Assembly (NCBI GenBank): GCA_020205615.1 | Contig: JAINUW010000294.1 | Coordinates: 310,001 to 374,000, forward strand | From: Panax quinquefolius | Taxonomy: Eukaryota; Streptophyta; Magnoliopsida; Apiales; Araliaceae | Direction of reading: 5' to 3' | DNA length: 64,000 nt | In this document: piece by piece, positions 1-11,148 of the stretch | Position numbering within the stretch: the stretch's first letter is position 1 | How the letters are laid out: every line of letters begins with the position of its first letter | Notes under the pieces: generated by a model | What the model saw: the letters and a program-made list of their open reading frames with translations, nothing else | Told to the model about the DNA's origin: nothing | Database searches by the model: none | Translations under genes and position numbers: made by a program

Positions 1-122
1 TAAATAACCTACACATCATTTCCTTAATAATTTCTTGGCCTGCATCATCGTAACGCAACACGATTTCTTAAGCGATGAGCTATCATAAAACACTACCTTA
101 GACTTACTCGGAGTCTGAAAGT

Positions 123-461
123 TCACACACTTGTCTTTGCCGACAAATTCTGCATTGTCGCATGGTTATATAACCAATCCATTCCCAGTATTACGTCAAA
201 TTCTCCCAGTCTAATAGGAGTCAAGTCTATGCTGAGTTCATGCTCTCTAATGTTTGCGCAACAATTCTGATAAATGTATTCTACAGGGATTATTTCCTTA
301 TTCGCAACTTCAACGTTCAAAGAATCTTCTAAACGTTCTCGGGGTGTACTAAGTTTACTAGCAAATTCTTTAGATATAAAAGAACATGCCGCACTCGAAT
401 CAATTAATACATAAGTATTTATATTATTGATTGGGATTATACCTGACACTATGTCCTTCAT
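123..461 (-). pseudogene. pol: gypsy aspartic protease domain, inactivated
   Basis: Open frame of 112 codons matching the retropepsin domain of plant gypsy polyproteins. In an active element it would cleave Gag-Pol in the virus-like particle. The active-site loop is at residues 18-27 (VLIDSSAACS) and the second signature FDVILGMDWL is at residues 88-97. The catalytic Asp-Ser/Thr-Gly triad reads Asp-Ser-Ser, so the essential glycine is lost and the enzyme should be inactive. The methionine at 461 is internal, because in the family the protease is part of a longer polyprotein. The frame ends in a stop at 123, after which the linker continues in other frames. Confidence 0.85.
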
Positions 462-569
462 GACTCTGCATCACGGACGAGCATGTTAAAGGTTGAGGCG
501 GTCGATCATTGGGTTTCTTGTGGGTCCACCAATCATTAACTTGCTTCCTCCTCCCTGGCCTCCGCCAGT

Positions 570-978
570 TCCACTACTTCCTTTCTTTGGGCAATCCTTT
601 ATCTGGTGCTCCATTGATCCATAAGCAAAGCATCCCCCGATCTTCTTTGGTTTTGGGCAATTTGGTGATATGTGCCCCTCTTGGCCGCAATTATAGCTCG
701 TGCCCTTTCCTTTTCAGAACTCCCCTTGATGACTCCTCCCACACTTGTTACAAGCTTCATTCCTTTTCTTGAAGTTTCCCTGGTGACTTCCTCCTTGATT
801 ATTGTTTCTGTTGTTGTTGTTGTTGTTGTTTTCCCATTTCCTCTTTCCAGAGTTACTCCCTCCGCTGCTGCTTCCTCCACGATGTTCACTACCAGTGTTC
901 TTTTTTTTTTCTTCTCCTTATGATATAGACTTAAGGCCTTACTTCCACCTTCCGCAATAACTGCCTTCTCTGATAGGT
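570..978 (-). pseudogene. gag: gypsy Gag C-terminus with degenerate zinc knuckles
   Basis: Nucleocapsid part of Gag, which binds genomic RNA. Two CX2CX4HX4C knuckles can be read in one minus-strand frame, at 657-698 and 591-632. The first has Ser in place of the first Cys, and the second has Tyr in place of the second Cys, so neither is a complete zinc site. Upstream is a charged linker with a run of Thr codons encoded by a (GTT)n tract near 807-830, read in a different frame. The LSEKAVIAEGGSKALSL stretch near 920-975 parallels the gag of the element at 25000, fixing the truncation point close to 978. Confidence 0.8.
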
Positions 979-1285
979 ATAATTTTATTTTATATTTTGA
1001 TGATAACAAATTATGTTTTAAATAAATATGTAATTATTTATTTATTTTATTATTTTCTATTTTACTTGAATTAATTTTTATTGACCTTGATAAATCATAT
1101 GTCAAGTGTTAAATAAATTAATTCATATAATATTTAAGGCAAGAAAACCCTATTTTCTTTTTCTAAACTAAAGATTGGGCAAAAAATTTTTTTATACATG
1201 TATACTATATACTAAAATATAATATATAATAAAATACTTATTATATAATATCGGGTATATATATATATACATATTACTTTTAGTA

Positions 1286-1346
<61 letters not shown>

Positions 1347-1371
1347 AGTATAATGCATACGTGTCTTTCTT
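979..1371. other. AT-rich spacer, no gene seen
   Basis: Between the gag fragment and the start of the next LTR lies extremely AT-rich sequence with no recognisable coding or element signature, ending in a TA microsatellite. It may be decayed target DNA or element remnant. Confidence 0.5.
1289..1344. repeat. (TA)n microsatellite
   Basis: About 28 uninterrupted TA units, with shorter impure TA runs just upstream (1256-1270). Confidence 0.95.
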
Positions 1372-1679
1372 TGTGACAACCCGAGAATTTAGAAAATTTT
1401 TAAAATTTTATTGAATTGATTTAAGGTTCAATATTAGAACCTAGACTGAAAATAAGTGTATGCGTTTGATATTTTTAAGAAAAATTTTTGAGGATTTGCA
1501 AAACTCTATGAAGGATTTAGGTGAATTATTCAGGAATAAAGGAATAAGCGTTTATGTTCTGTGAATATGGTTGTATATGTGTACAGTATGTGGTTAAGGG
1601 TCAAGGGTTGACCAGATAAACGATATCTGTAACAAACCATAAGTATATATTAAGAACATCAACGTTCAGTTAGAAAACC

Positions 1680-2351
1680 TTAGCGATTAATAAGAAACCC
1701 TAGAAACCGGTTCTGGAAACCCTAATTTCCGTTCCGGGAATTCAAAACCCTAATTCGAGAATTTAAAACCCTAATCTGGGAACTTAAAGGATAATTATAA
1801 TGCGCATATGCTATTAGTTATAAGATTAATTAGGGTAAAGCTTAATTAATTAGCAAACCCTAATTTCAAATTTAGAAAACCATAATTTCTGGATTAGAAA
1901 CCGTAATTTATAATTAGGGAAAACCTAAGTGTTAATTTAAAAGTTTTAATGTTAATTAGGAAATATTAATCTTAATTTTTAATTTATGAGTAATTAGAAA
2001 ACCCTAATCTAATTACGAAATCTAATTTCTAATTTAGTAAAAAATTATTTTTCTATTAGAAACCCTAATTCGTGGGTTGTAAACCCTAATGCCAATTGTC
2101 GTTAATTGCTTAATTAGCAATTTTTATTAGGAAATTACTAATCCTAATTAGCAAGATTTAAGTTATGATTAAGAAATTTTAATATAATTAGAAAATTCTA
2201 ATTATAATTTAGAAATATTAATTTTCTATTTTTAAAACCTAAATTAGAAATTTTAGAAAAATCAAATTGCTAAAACCTAAGGGTTTCAAACCCTAAACCC
2301 TAAAGGGTTCAAACCCTAAACCCAAACCCAAACCCTAAACCCTAAGGGTTT
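1680..2351 (+). repeat. AAACCCTAA-rich block inside LTR
   Basis: AAACCCTAATT-type motifs recur every ~20-40 bp, with a dense cluster of CCCTAAA units on both strands at 2281-2351. The motif equals the Arabidopsis-type telomere unit but the spacing is irregular, so this is not a telomere array. Similar blocks occupy the same place in the A LTRs (about 25594-25875 and 32720-33000). Confidence 0.8.
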
Positions 2352-3709
2352 GCATCAAATGACCATTCTAGAATTAAAATTATATGGAAATGTCATTAAT
2401 GCCCTTTTTGTAATTTTTTATAGTTGGTGGGTAGGCTTTGAATTTAGGTGAAGTTGTTCACTAACCTTAAACCCTAGGCATGTGACTTATATCAGCTAAT
2501 TCATTTCCACCTTACAACCTTAGATACATTGAATCAAAAAAAATTAAACTTATAAGTTAAGTAAAGTAACTTACCTTATTTTCAAAAGCAACCTAGACTC
2601 TCTCTCTATATTTCGAAATCTAGAGTGAGAAGGAGAGACAAATTAAAACCATTATCATCTCCTAGCCCTCCAAGAACAAATCAAGGATCAAAAGTTCAAG
2701 AATCAAAGCTTAGAAAGGTATAGAACCCTAATATCCAAAATCGTATGATCTCTTGTTAGATGTTAAGTTTTTGTGTTAAAACATGTAGTATGTATTGTAA
2801 ATAGGTGATCTGGGTTGCTATATAGTGAATCCATAACATCAAAGTGTACGAAATTGCAATTTTTGAAATCTGGAAAAAAAGGAAATATGGCATGACAAGC
2901 TAATGTCAGTGATCGTAGATCTTTTTCTGTTTTTGATTTTTCTTGTTTTAAGATTTGAATGTGTAGTATGACATGAGTTCTTTAATCTGGAACTGGAATC
3001 ATAGCTATTGGATGTCCAGGTTGTGAGTTATAAACGGTCAAATCCAGATTGACCTAAGATGATCGTAACTTTTCGGGTAACGAGAAAGTGTTAAAAGCGA
3101 CGTCTGGCATGATGTTCTAAGGCCATTATATGTCAGACGATATATGATATGATAATGTTATAGTAATCAGTTTGTAGCCTGTTAGTTTGAATATAGAGCC
3201 ATGCCTCTAGACATCTTAAAAAACAACCATATTGGTCGTAATAAGTGTTCAAATCAGGACACTCGGTCACGGATGAGTTTCTGGGAAGAAACCTAGAAAC
3301 CTCAAGAACAAATAGTCTAACAACCTTCGACCGAGATCGTTCTAGATATTGGGATGCTTATGGACCGATATGTTGTTTTGTATATGTTCCTTGACATGAG
3401 TAGTACACATGTGAACCATTATATCCTATGAACCATGATCAGAACACTTAGACAATCGAGCTATGATATAGCTACCCGAACTGCCTGGGTTATTGGAAAA
3501 CCCAGGTGACGTCTGACAACATATTATGTAGCATAGATCTTGCTGTGATGATGTAGTTTGGGCATGAAATCGGTTTGTAATCGTAGTATTGCATGTATAC
3601 TATAACATTAAAACAATATATAACCCTATTAACGTCCAGAACATGAAACGTTTTGTGGTCAAAGTAGACACCTTATGACTGACATGGGTTTTCTGGGTTT
3701 GTTGATGAA

Positions 3710-3770
3710 CACTCAAGAACACCTATAGCGACGGGTCTGTCGCTATAGGGGCTTTTAGCGACTTTTATTT
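3710..3770 (+). other. Perfect hairpin with CACTA-end-like motif in LTR
   Basis: CCTATAGCGAC and GTCGCTATAGG form a perfect 11-bp stem with a 6-nt loop at 3722-3749, preceded by CACTCAAGAACA and followed by a further TAGCGAC at 3756-3762. The A LTR keeps a related hairpin (27256-27276). The AGCGAC subterminal style resembles ends of plant CACTA transposons. That link is inference. Confidence 0.6.
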
Positions 3771-4500
3771 TCGAAAATTAATATTTTTAATTAAATAAAT
3801 AGAAAAAAATAGTTTTTAATTATTAAAAATACATAATAAATTCCGAAAAATTATTTTAAATTCTGAAAAATAGTTTTCAATTATTTTGAGTATATTTCAT
3901 AAATATTTAATATTTTTGGAATATAAATGGTATTTAATTTTTTAATTATAATATTAAATAAATTATTTAAAATGATTTAAATACATGAAAAATCATGAAA
4001 AATAATATAATGGTATAATAAAATATTTTAAGTTATTTTCGGTGACTTTTAATATTTTGTGATGAATTTCATTAATTAATCAATATTAATGAAAATTAGT
4101 TTATTTAATAACTATATTAAATAAATTATGGAAAAATAGAATTAATGATTCAAAAATCATATAAAAATGATTTAAGTGTTAGAAAAATATTTTAAGTTAT
4201 AAAATATAACTTTTGATATTTTGTCATGAAAATATTAATATTTTAATATTAAAAGCAATTATCGGATAATGAATTTAATTGTTTAAAAATCATATAATTA
4301 TGATTTTAAGTTATTAAAAATACTTTGATATATTATAAATATATTATAATATTAAGTGATTATTTTTATTAATATTTTATAATAAATAAATATTAATGAT
4401 AAAGAAATATTGTGGTATTTAATTCATTTAAAAATAATTCTAATGATTGAAAATACACGATAAATGGTAATAATTATCTGAAAATTATTATAAGTCTATG
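3771..4500 (+). repeat. Diverged AT-rich tandem repeats inside LTR
   Basis: A block built from degenerate units containing TTTTAAGTTAT, then AACTTTTGATATTTTG, then runs of ATTAATATT. It recurs near 4023, 4189 and 4306. The A LTR shows the same units after its hairpin, near 27360, 27540, 27702 and 27839, spaced roughly 137-180 bp. Confidence 0.6.
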
Positions 4501-4717
4501 AAAATTATTTTGACTGCTTAGAAAATTGTCTAAGATACTGTTAAGTGTTTAGTCAGAGTTTAATTGAACTTAGACTCGATAAAAGTTCGACTAAAGCCGT
4601 TGGGATGTCAGATTTGTGTCGGTTTCAAGTCAGACTGAAATAGTTTGACCTGATACTAAGTCTTATATGTGTTATAGACTGATAGGGTTATGTGTTGTAT
4701 GTTATGTGTTTAGGTTA

Positions 4718-4720
<3 letters not shown>

Positions 4721-4758
<38 letters not shown>
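4721..4758. repeat. (TA)n microsatellite
   Basis: About 19 TA units near the 3' side of the orphan LTR. Confidence 0.95.
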
Positions 4759-4762
<4 letters not shown>

Positions 4763-5316
4763 TGTGATGATATTATTCTAATATTGGAAATCTATATTAC
4801 TAATATTAGGTCTTCGGATAAAGCGTTATAAATTGTGTAGCGGTAATCATCGGTTCAGGCAAGTTTATTTTTACTTAACTCTACTAAGAGTTATTCATTC
4901 GGATATGCTTATGGTTAATCATTGCTGATTGCCATGTAGAATTTGTACTCTGTACATATTGCATGTATAAGTCATGTATGAAAGGTTGATCACCTTCATT
5001 ACCAGTTGGTTCATATATATTTGATCATGTTCAATACTTGTTCAGTCAAAAGTTTGTTCCTGCTAGTTCACAATTATATTGTTGAATTATAGCCAGCTTA
5101 TTATTCAGACTCTTTCAATCATGATATATCATTATATTATTGAACTTAAACTTGATGGGCAACTTTAATGCTCACCCTTTGTAAGGCCCCAACTTTTATA
5201 AATAAAGATAAATTTTCTATAAATATCATTTTTTTAATATTATGGAATGAATTTGACATAATGTTATAGTTGTGGGTAATATTTATAAATTTTGCAAAGT
5301 ACGCAAGTTATTATAT

Positions 5317-5361
5317 AATATTCGATTGGTCGGGGAATATTCGTTTTAACAGGGAATATTC
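5317..5361 (+). promoter_or_regulatory. GAATATTC palindrome pair in U3
   Basis: GAATATTC at 5335-5342 and 5354-5361, 19 bp apart, with a partial site (TAATATTC) 19 bp further upstream. Matches the P1BS consensus GNATATNC and the GAAnnTTC heat-shock half pair. Function untested. Confidence 0.55.
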
Positions 5362-6114
5362 GTACAATGGCACAATCATTGGTGGACCCCACAACGGAAT
5401 TATTGTCGGATTGAGAAAGTGACAAAAATACTTTATGAAAATAACAGCGGAAGTTTTACCATTAACTGTTGAAACACTCGGTGCTAAAAGTACAGTAATA
5501 CGCATAGTTGCACAGTAGCATACGATATTGATTATTGATGCTTACGTGAGAAGTCACTTAGTTTTGTTCAATTATTGTTACAGTAATTGCTGCATAGTAT
5601 CTCACATTATTTGATTCAATTATTGTCAATATTTTATAATTAATAATTGAGATGACAAAGTTATTAATATTATTATTTGCAATATTAACGATGTCTAGAA
5701 GTTCTGTCAATGAGAGGTTTGGTCACCTAATTGCGCGCCAATGGGGAGAAATCCTTATTAGAAAGCCCCCTCTTTCCTAGGAACGACCTGGTCGATTAAT
5801 ATTGTGAATTATAATAATGATAATGAGTTTTATTTTATTAGTATTATTAATGTAATAAAACAGAAAAGATTTTTATATAAAACAGAATACTTTTATAAAG
5901 TTATTCATTTTATTAGACTATAAATAGAATATATAATATTCTATTATGCATAGTATTTTGCATAGTAAAATCTTTTTATATAAAACATAATACTTTTATA
6001 AAGTTATTTGTTTTATTAGATTTTAAATAAAATATATAAATATATATATATATTTATATTTATAATATATTATATTTTATTGCATAGTGCAGCATAGTAT
6101 CCTTTCTATTTTCC

Positions 6115-6124
6115 TATAAATAGG
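6115..6124 (+). promoter_or_regulatory. TATA box of B0 LTR
   Basis: TATAAATAGG followed by the conserved GAATTGAAAACCACACCAGA block. The box marks the U3 end; transcription should begin roughly 25-35 bp downstream. Confidence 0.75.
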
Positions 6125-6344
6125 ATGCTTGGTTAGAATTGAAAACCACACCAGAAGTTCAGAGAATTCTTCTATAATCTTGAGCGTATTTCTTTAGAGT
6201 TTTAAGAAGCTTTGAGCGTAGTGTAAGTTTTCTTCAAGAATATCCTCTCCCTACCAGTCAGAATACTATTCTTTTACAGTAAGGGATATTATTTGTTGTA
6301 CTCGGAAGGGGTATTATTTCTTTCTTATTCGTGAAGAGAATTTC

Positions 6345-6670
6345 TATTATTCCATTCTTTTTATTATGTTGGAATAACCTGTATACGCGGGCTACCCTAT
6401 ACTTGGTGAAATTCTTCTGTTATTCAATTTTTTATTATTCTGTTGGAACATCATGTCTGTGCTTTATGCATGACCTGGTTCCATTATTTATCATTCTGTT
6501 AGAACATCCTGTCTATGCTTTACGCATGACCTGGTTTCATTAATTATTATTCTGTTGGAATATCATGTTTGTGCGTTTACGCATGACCTGGTTCCGTTAT
6601 TTATTATTTTGTTGGAATAAACTATCTGTGCGGTCTATCGCATGCCTGGTGATTTCTTTTGTTATTCCAT
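6345..6670 (+). repeat. ~56-bp tandem array in B0 LTR
   Basis: About five copies of a unit containing CTGTTGGAACATCATGTCTG and GCATGACCTGGTT. Unit starts near 6367, 6441, 6497, 6553 and 6610 give spacings of 74, 56, 56 and 57 bp. It lies downstream of the TATA box, so it would be transcribed. Not present in the other B/C LTRs. Confidence 0.8.
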
Positions 6671-6924
6671 TCTTTATTATACTCAGTTGGTTAAAGTTTT
6701 GACTTCTATGCTCCATGAAATTAATGGAATATCCTTGATATTTGTGCTTCATTCAATATTTTTTAATGGAAATATTCTTCTAAGCATTCTTGAGTGTTAA
6801 TCTACAAAGAAGTATCATGTTGACAATTTGGACATTATTAGTTCATGGATAAATTAATTCTTGAACTTGTTTTATTGAATTCTTATATCCTTGTCATCAT
6901 CCTCATATTTATATTATGTTGAAA

Positions 6925-7180
6925 GTCATCTATGGCCTGTAGTGCATAGATGGACTTAGTATGATTATGATCAGGGATTATTCGGTGTAATCATGACCGT
7001 AATGTTACAAATGATGTGGAAAAAGTCCTCATTGGCCCGTAGTGCATTGATGGACAGTTGTTGGCATGATCATGACCATTGATGAATACACACGAATATC
7101 ATTGGCCTGTAGTGCATGGATAATTTGTGGTCGTGATACTAATGAATATCCTTGGCCGTAGTGCAGGGATGATGTGGATT
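6925..7180 (+). repeat. GTAGTGCA repeat block of B0 LTR
   Basis: Repeated ATTGGCCTGTAGTGCATGGAT-like units separated by ATGATCATGACC stretches. This is the diverged counterpart of the TTTGGCCCGTAGTGCAAAGATGA arrays of the other B/C LTRs. Confidence 0.7.
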
Positions 7181-7718
7181 ATTTATTAAGCTGAGTCTTA
7201 GCGATAAAAAGTAAAAAAAAAAAAACCTTTTAAATCATAGAAGATAGTAGATTTTATTCTCTACTTGACTCTTCTAATGGATTGCTTGTTCCGCTGCAGT
7301 TAAACTTGATGTTTGTTATATTTTATCAGTTTAACATTGTTGAAGGCTAATGATAATTTATTCTGCATCATCTTAGTCATAATATTTCTTATTGGGCTAG
7401 TTAAGCTCACCCTTTTACTTTCATTATTCTCTTCAGGAAATGAGAACGTAGCGTAGACTAGTCGGGGAACAGAGTGATGGTCCTAGATGGTGCATTAGTA
7501 GTCCTCACTATTCTGTAAAATAGTGTGATAATAAATGTAATGAGTACCCCATTGAGTTTGTATATTGTCTAGATGACAATATTTGTATTAAAACTCACAG
7601 CATATGTTTAGTCATATGTTACACGACTGTTGTATAATTAAGTTTGTATTTGAATTCTGTACCATGTATTTGGCGACTCAAGATGGGTGATGTATACATA
7701 TTTTGGGGGCGACACAGT

Positions 7719-7730
7719 TGGTATCAAATC
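7719..7730 (+). other. Degenerate primer-binding site (tRNA-iMet)
   Basis: TGGTATCAAATC lies two bases after the LTR end. It is complementary to the 3' end of initiator tRNA-Met except for two mismatches to TGGTATCAGAGC. Confidence 0.75.
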
Positions 7731-7903
7731 TTAGGGATATGATCCCTGGCTAAGATGTGAGAAAAGAACTAGGAAGGGAGAGACGGGGAATTCCTTCGCT
7801 AGTATGACCTACCTAAGTTTATTTGGTATTTAATTGGTCAGTCAGAATATAGGGATAATATGTTACATGTCAATTAACCTTTGTTTTGTGGCAGTATCTG
7901 AAA

Positions 7904-8139
7904 ATGATATCCGAGAATGTTGAGAATAACAATGGAGCACAGGAGACCGTTGATTCACCACATATCAATAATTAAGATAATGTGCATCAGGAAGGCGATA
8001 ATCCTCATGCAAACAACAACACTGACCAAATGATGAATGATGGAATGTTCAGAGGCTTTATGCAATTTATGCAACATCAGGCGAGAGTGGCTCCTGTCCA
8101 AAATGTAGGTGGAAACATTGGAAACTCTCGGACGGTCAC
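7904..8139 (+). pseudogene. gag: Gag N-terminus, split by insertion
   Basis: The ATG at 7904 follows a 170-bp leader and matches the gag starts of B1 (37945) and C3 (57800). The frame has a TAA at 7973-7975, then continues in the same frame through MMNDGMFRGFMQFMQHQAR and a Gly/Asn-rich stretch until TVT at 8139, where element D begins. In the C2 copy the same point is followed by the retroviral-type Gag domain (KQFKELGPPEF), which is missing here. Gag would form the particle shell, but this copy is doubly broken. Confidence 0.82.
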
Positions 8140-8280
8140 TGTGACATCCCAGATTTTTAGAAATTATAAATGAGAATTTTATAAATAAAAGTATTATTTA
8201 TGAGATATGTTGGGTGTGAGTATGTGTATGTCATATATTGTAGAATATTTGAATTGATGTGAAGAGAATGTTATATATTC

Positions 8281-8311
<31 letters not shown>

Positions 8312-8796
8312 CTATTTAATTGAATTATTTATTGAGTTAAATAAATAAATTTTGTTTTGATTATAGAGTAATGTAATTAAGTGTAGCAGATTAATTAAAT
8401 GAATATTTAGTATTTAATTTAATTAATATAATAATTTTATGTTATAGTTCTAATTTAATTGAGATAATTAAATTAGATGAGTTATGTGATGATTGTTACA
8501 CAAAATTATAATTAACAAGTAAATATAATTATGTGACAATTTGATGAGATTAATTGATGTTAAGCTATTGATTAATTAAAATAATGACTATTTGCCAAAC
8601 ATGGTCTTAGGCTTTTCAAGTTCAAATTGGTGTAACCTATGTATTAACTAGTAATTAGTATATCTAATAATTACTAGGAGTTACATATATTATATATTAC
8701 TAGTATTGTATATTATATGTATATACTACAAGTTAGTATGTTAGTTTTAGAAAACAAACCAAAGAAAGAAGAAGAGAGTTAGAGAGAGTTGTAGGA

Positions 8797-8831
<35 letters not shown>

Positions 8832-11146
8832 AGAAGGAAAGCTTTGAGAAGACAAAACAAGCACCATCATCATCATCTCCATCTCTCTCTTAAATTCATA
8901 CTAATAAAGTTATAATCTAAATTCCTTATTTTAATTATATTTTTATGTTCTTCATAATGTAGATAATTGTTATGTAGAAGTTGTATTGAGAAATTGAGAG
9001 AGATAGAGAGAAATAGAGGAATTGAGATGAGCTAGAAGAAGAAGAAAAAAAAAAGCTAGAAGAAGGTAACTTCTAAACTCTTATTTAATCCTTGATTTTT
9101 TTGGGTAGATTTATGTTTCTAGGGTAGTAGATCATGCTTAATCTGTTTGTATTGGTTTAATCTTGGATTATCAAGAATCAAACAAGAGGATTCAAGAAAG
9201 AAAATGAAATGGAAAGAAAATTTGAAGAACAAAATTCATAGGTTTTTTAGTAATTGTGGACATATCTTGTGAAATTCATACCTCTTTGGGTATAATGAGT
9301 TAGAATGTGAGCCTTATATCAAATCGAAGATATGGAAGTAAGCTATATTTTGAAAGTGGAATCACATGAAAAATTATTGTAGATTTCTTGCAATGTCTAT
9401 TTTAGTAAGGCTGGTACGAAGGGAAAATAATCTGTCCAGAAAATCAAAACTGTTACGGTTTCTAACTTTGAAAAATTCATATAAATTCGTGTGTTTTGAA
9501 TCTGAAGAAACTTAAAACTGTAAAGTTGTAGATATGGACGTTTAATAGCTAGGACGACGTGATTGAGCCATTTTATGGACCGGATCATGTCCGAAATAAA
9601 TTGTTTAGTAAGGATGTCCAGAAAATGAAAATTTCTAGACTAGTTGATGAATTACAGAATCTGGTTTAGATGGATAAGGGTCTGACTTTAAGGCCTAGAT
9701 GAGGTTGTAGTACACTGAGTAAGGGTAAATTCTATATAAGAAGGAACAAAAATGAACATGTAATGAACGAGTTACGTTAAAAATGAAAACAACGTTTTGT
9801 TAAAGAAATTGTGAAGATGAGTTTTATAATTCTGTTTGAATTAAGTTTTTGGGTGATGATATATTTTGATGATTAAAAATATGTTTTGACATATGTAATG
9901 AGTATAGATATGTGTTATCATATTCTATGCATAATTAACCATTTAAGATCAAGAGTTGAGATAAGTTAATGTGTGCACATAACGTGCTCGATAAAATGCC
10001 TAAGAGTAATAGTGTTTTCTAAACTTTGGTATACAAAGTGTCTAACTAATGGCTAATATTGGATATCTAAGTATGAAAAGATGATAATACAAGAATAATA
10101 ATCGAAAGAAATCGAAAAGGGTAATTTTTGATTTATGAAGGAAAATTAAACATGTAAACAATGTGTTGAATATGCATTTTTGAAACCAAAGTGGTATAAT
10201 AAAATGGTGTGATATACGCACATTAAACTACAAGTGTGATAGTCTAGCATGTGTAGTGTTGAAAATGAAAAATAAAACCAAGTTGCATATAAAATAGTTA
10301 GATGTCTATAAAGACATTATAAAGGATAATAAGATAAAGTAAGGTCTTAGAATAAATTGGACCATGAGATTGAGTATTGATTTTATTTATTATCAATCTC
10401 ACATACAGTGTAGGTTGTCCAAGGACGCGAAGTATTAGCGTGTTGGTAAAATGCCGGTAAAGGCAAGTCTTTCAGTTCCTTTTTGCTATGTGAACTTGAT
10501 GATGAACTGCTTTACAATTTTAGTGTATGATGTATTGTATATGTCAAAAGTATGAAATTTAAAAGTCAATCTATGATTATGATGATTGAGCTATGAATGA
10601 TGATTGAGTAATGAACACAATCTTTATAGTTGTTATGTGAACTACAACATGTATGCTATGTTTGTTTTTATGATTATTCTTATATGTTGAGCATGTTATT
10701 ATGTGCTACGTGATGCATGAAAACTGTTAGATTTTGCTGAGCTGTCGAGCTCATTCTTGCAAATAACCATTTTTGTAGATTCAAGAATTGAAGGTAACGC
10801 TATGTGCAACTTGATTGTTATGGATCAAAAGTGATATATGAAGATTTAATATCCTAGCTAAGTTGTTATTCTTATAAACAATGTCTAATGTTTCGAATAA
10901 TGTATTAATGTTGAATTGTAATATTGTTTTGCGAATGTAAACTATTATAGTATTAAAATAATTCTGAGATATTTAGATGTAAAGGTTGAAGGTTTTGGGA
11001 ACGAGGATAGTTTGTAATAGAAAATTTTAATTATTCCGCAAATTTCAATGGTTGTATTATCGTTTAATGATGTAAAATTAGAGGTTGAATGTATTATTAA
11101 CGACCGAAGTCGAGAATTAAATTGTATAAATTTTGGGATCGTTACA
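8140..11146 (+). repeat. 5' LTR of element D
   Basis: TGTGACATCCC to ATCGTTACA, 3007 bp. Contains a (TA)n run at 8287-8311, a GAA-rich tract at 8795-8837, and the GAGCTGTCGAGCTCATTC block near 10738 that resembles the conserved CTCACCCTT region of the other gypsy LTRs. No coding sequence seen. Confidence 0.88.
8795..8837 (+). repeat. GAA-rich microsatellite
   Basis: Imperfect (GAA)n in the LTR of D. The matching 3' LTR has a shorter GAA run here and a longer run near 14965-15000, so tract lengths differ between the LTRs. Confidence 0.9.
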
Positions 11147-11148
11147 GT

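Larger units (their letters stand above)
1..978 (-). mobile_element. Truncated Ty3/gypsy gag-protease fragment
   Basis: Read on the minus strand, this stretch runs from the end of gag (lysine/threonine-rich linker, two zinc-knuckle remnants) through a retropepsin domain into the protease-RT linker, where a QAKKLLRK stretch can be read near position 40. It leaves the window at base 1. The gag reading is lost at about 978, beyond which unrelated AT-rich sequence begins, so the 5' part of gag and any LTR are missing. Knuckles and protease resemble those of the element at 30712-31875, suggesting the same family in opposite orientation. Several frameshifts and stops make it a dead fragment. Confidence 0.85.
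1372..5179 (+). mobile_element. Orphan gypsy LTR, A-like family, 3' truncated
   Basis: Starts TGTGACAACCC, the same type of end as the other gypsy LTRs here (TGTAATAACCC, TGTGACATCCC, TGTAAGACCCC). Its order of landmarks parallels the A LTR at 25000-29535: AAACCCTAA-rich block, GAAAGGTATA, GATCTGGGTTGCTA, a hairpin, an AT-rich repeated block, then GATGGGCAACTTTAATGCTC near the 3' end. It is therefore a divergent member of the A lineage in plus orientation. It stops at 5179 where a B-type LTR begins, losing the last few hundred bases. No internal region or partner LTR is in the window, so it may be a solo LTR or the 5' LTR of an element lost or displaced by the insertion. Confidence 0.75.
5180..7716 (+). 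repeat. 5' LTR of B0
   Basis: Begins TGTAAGGCCCC and ends GGGGGCGACACA, directly before the primer-binding site. It holds the GAATATTC pair, a TATA box at 6115, a 56-bp tandem array and GTAGTGCA repeats. The 3' end carries the GGCTAGTTAAGCTCACCCTT and TCTGTACCATGTATTTGGCGACTC blocks shared with all B/C LTRs. Length 2537 bp. Confidence 0.88.
5180..8139 (+). mobile_element. B-type gypsy element B0, 5' part
   Basis: Contains a complete 5' LTR, a primer-binding site remnant, a short leader and the N-terminus of gag, then is cut at 8139 by insertion of element D inside gag. The rest of the element is not found downstream of D, whose own 3' end is truncated, so the distal part has been lost or lies outside the window. 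The LTR is the most divergent of the B/C group. Confidence 0.85.

Noticed and set aside
509..923. Plus-strand frames with poly-Val and Ser-rich stretches
   Set aside because: Shadows of the minus-strand gag linker and its (GTT)n tract.
2281..2351. True interstitial telomere array
   Set aside because: CCCTAAA units are irregular, on both strands, and the same block recurs at the same place in other LTRs, so it belongs to the LTR.
9397..9588. Possible small gene shared by both D LTRs (also 15356-15544, minus strand)
   Set aside because: It is shared only because it lies in both LTRs. No known domain, and the frame is not kept at its end between the two copies.
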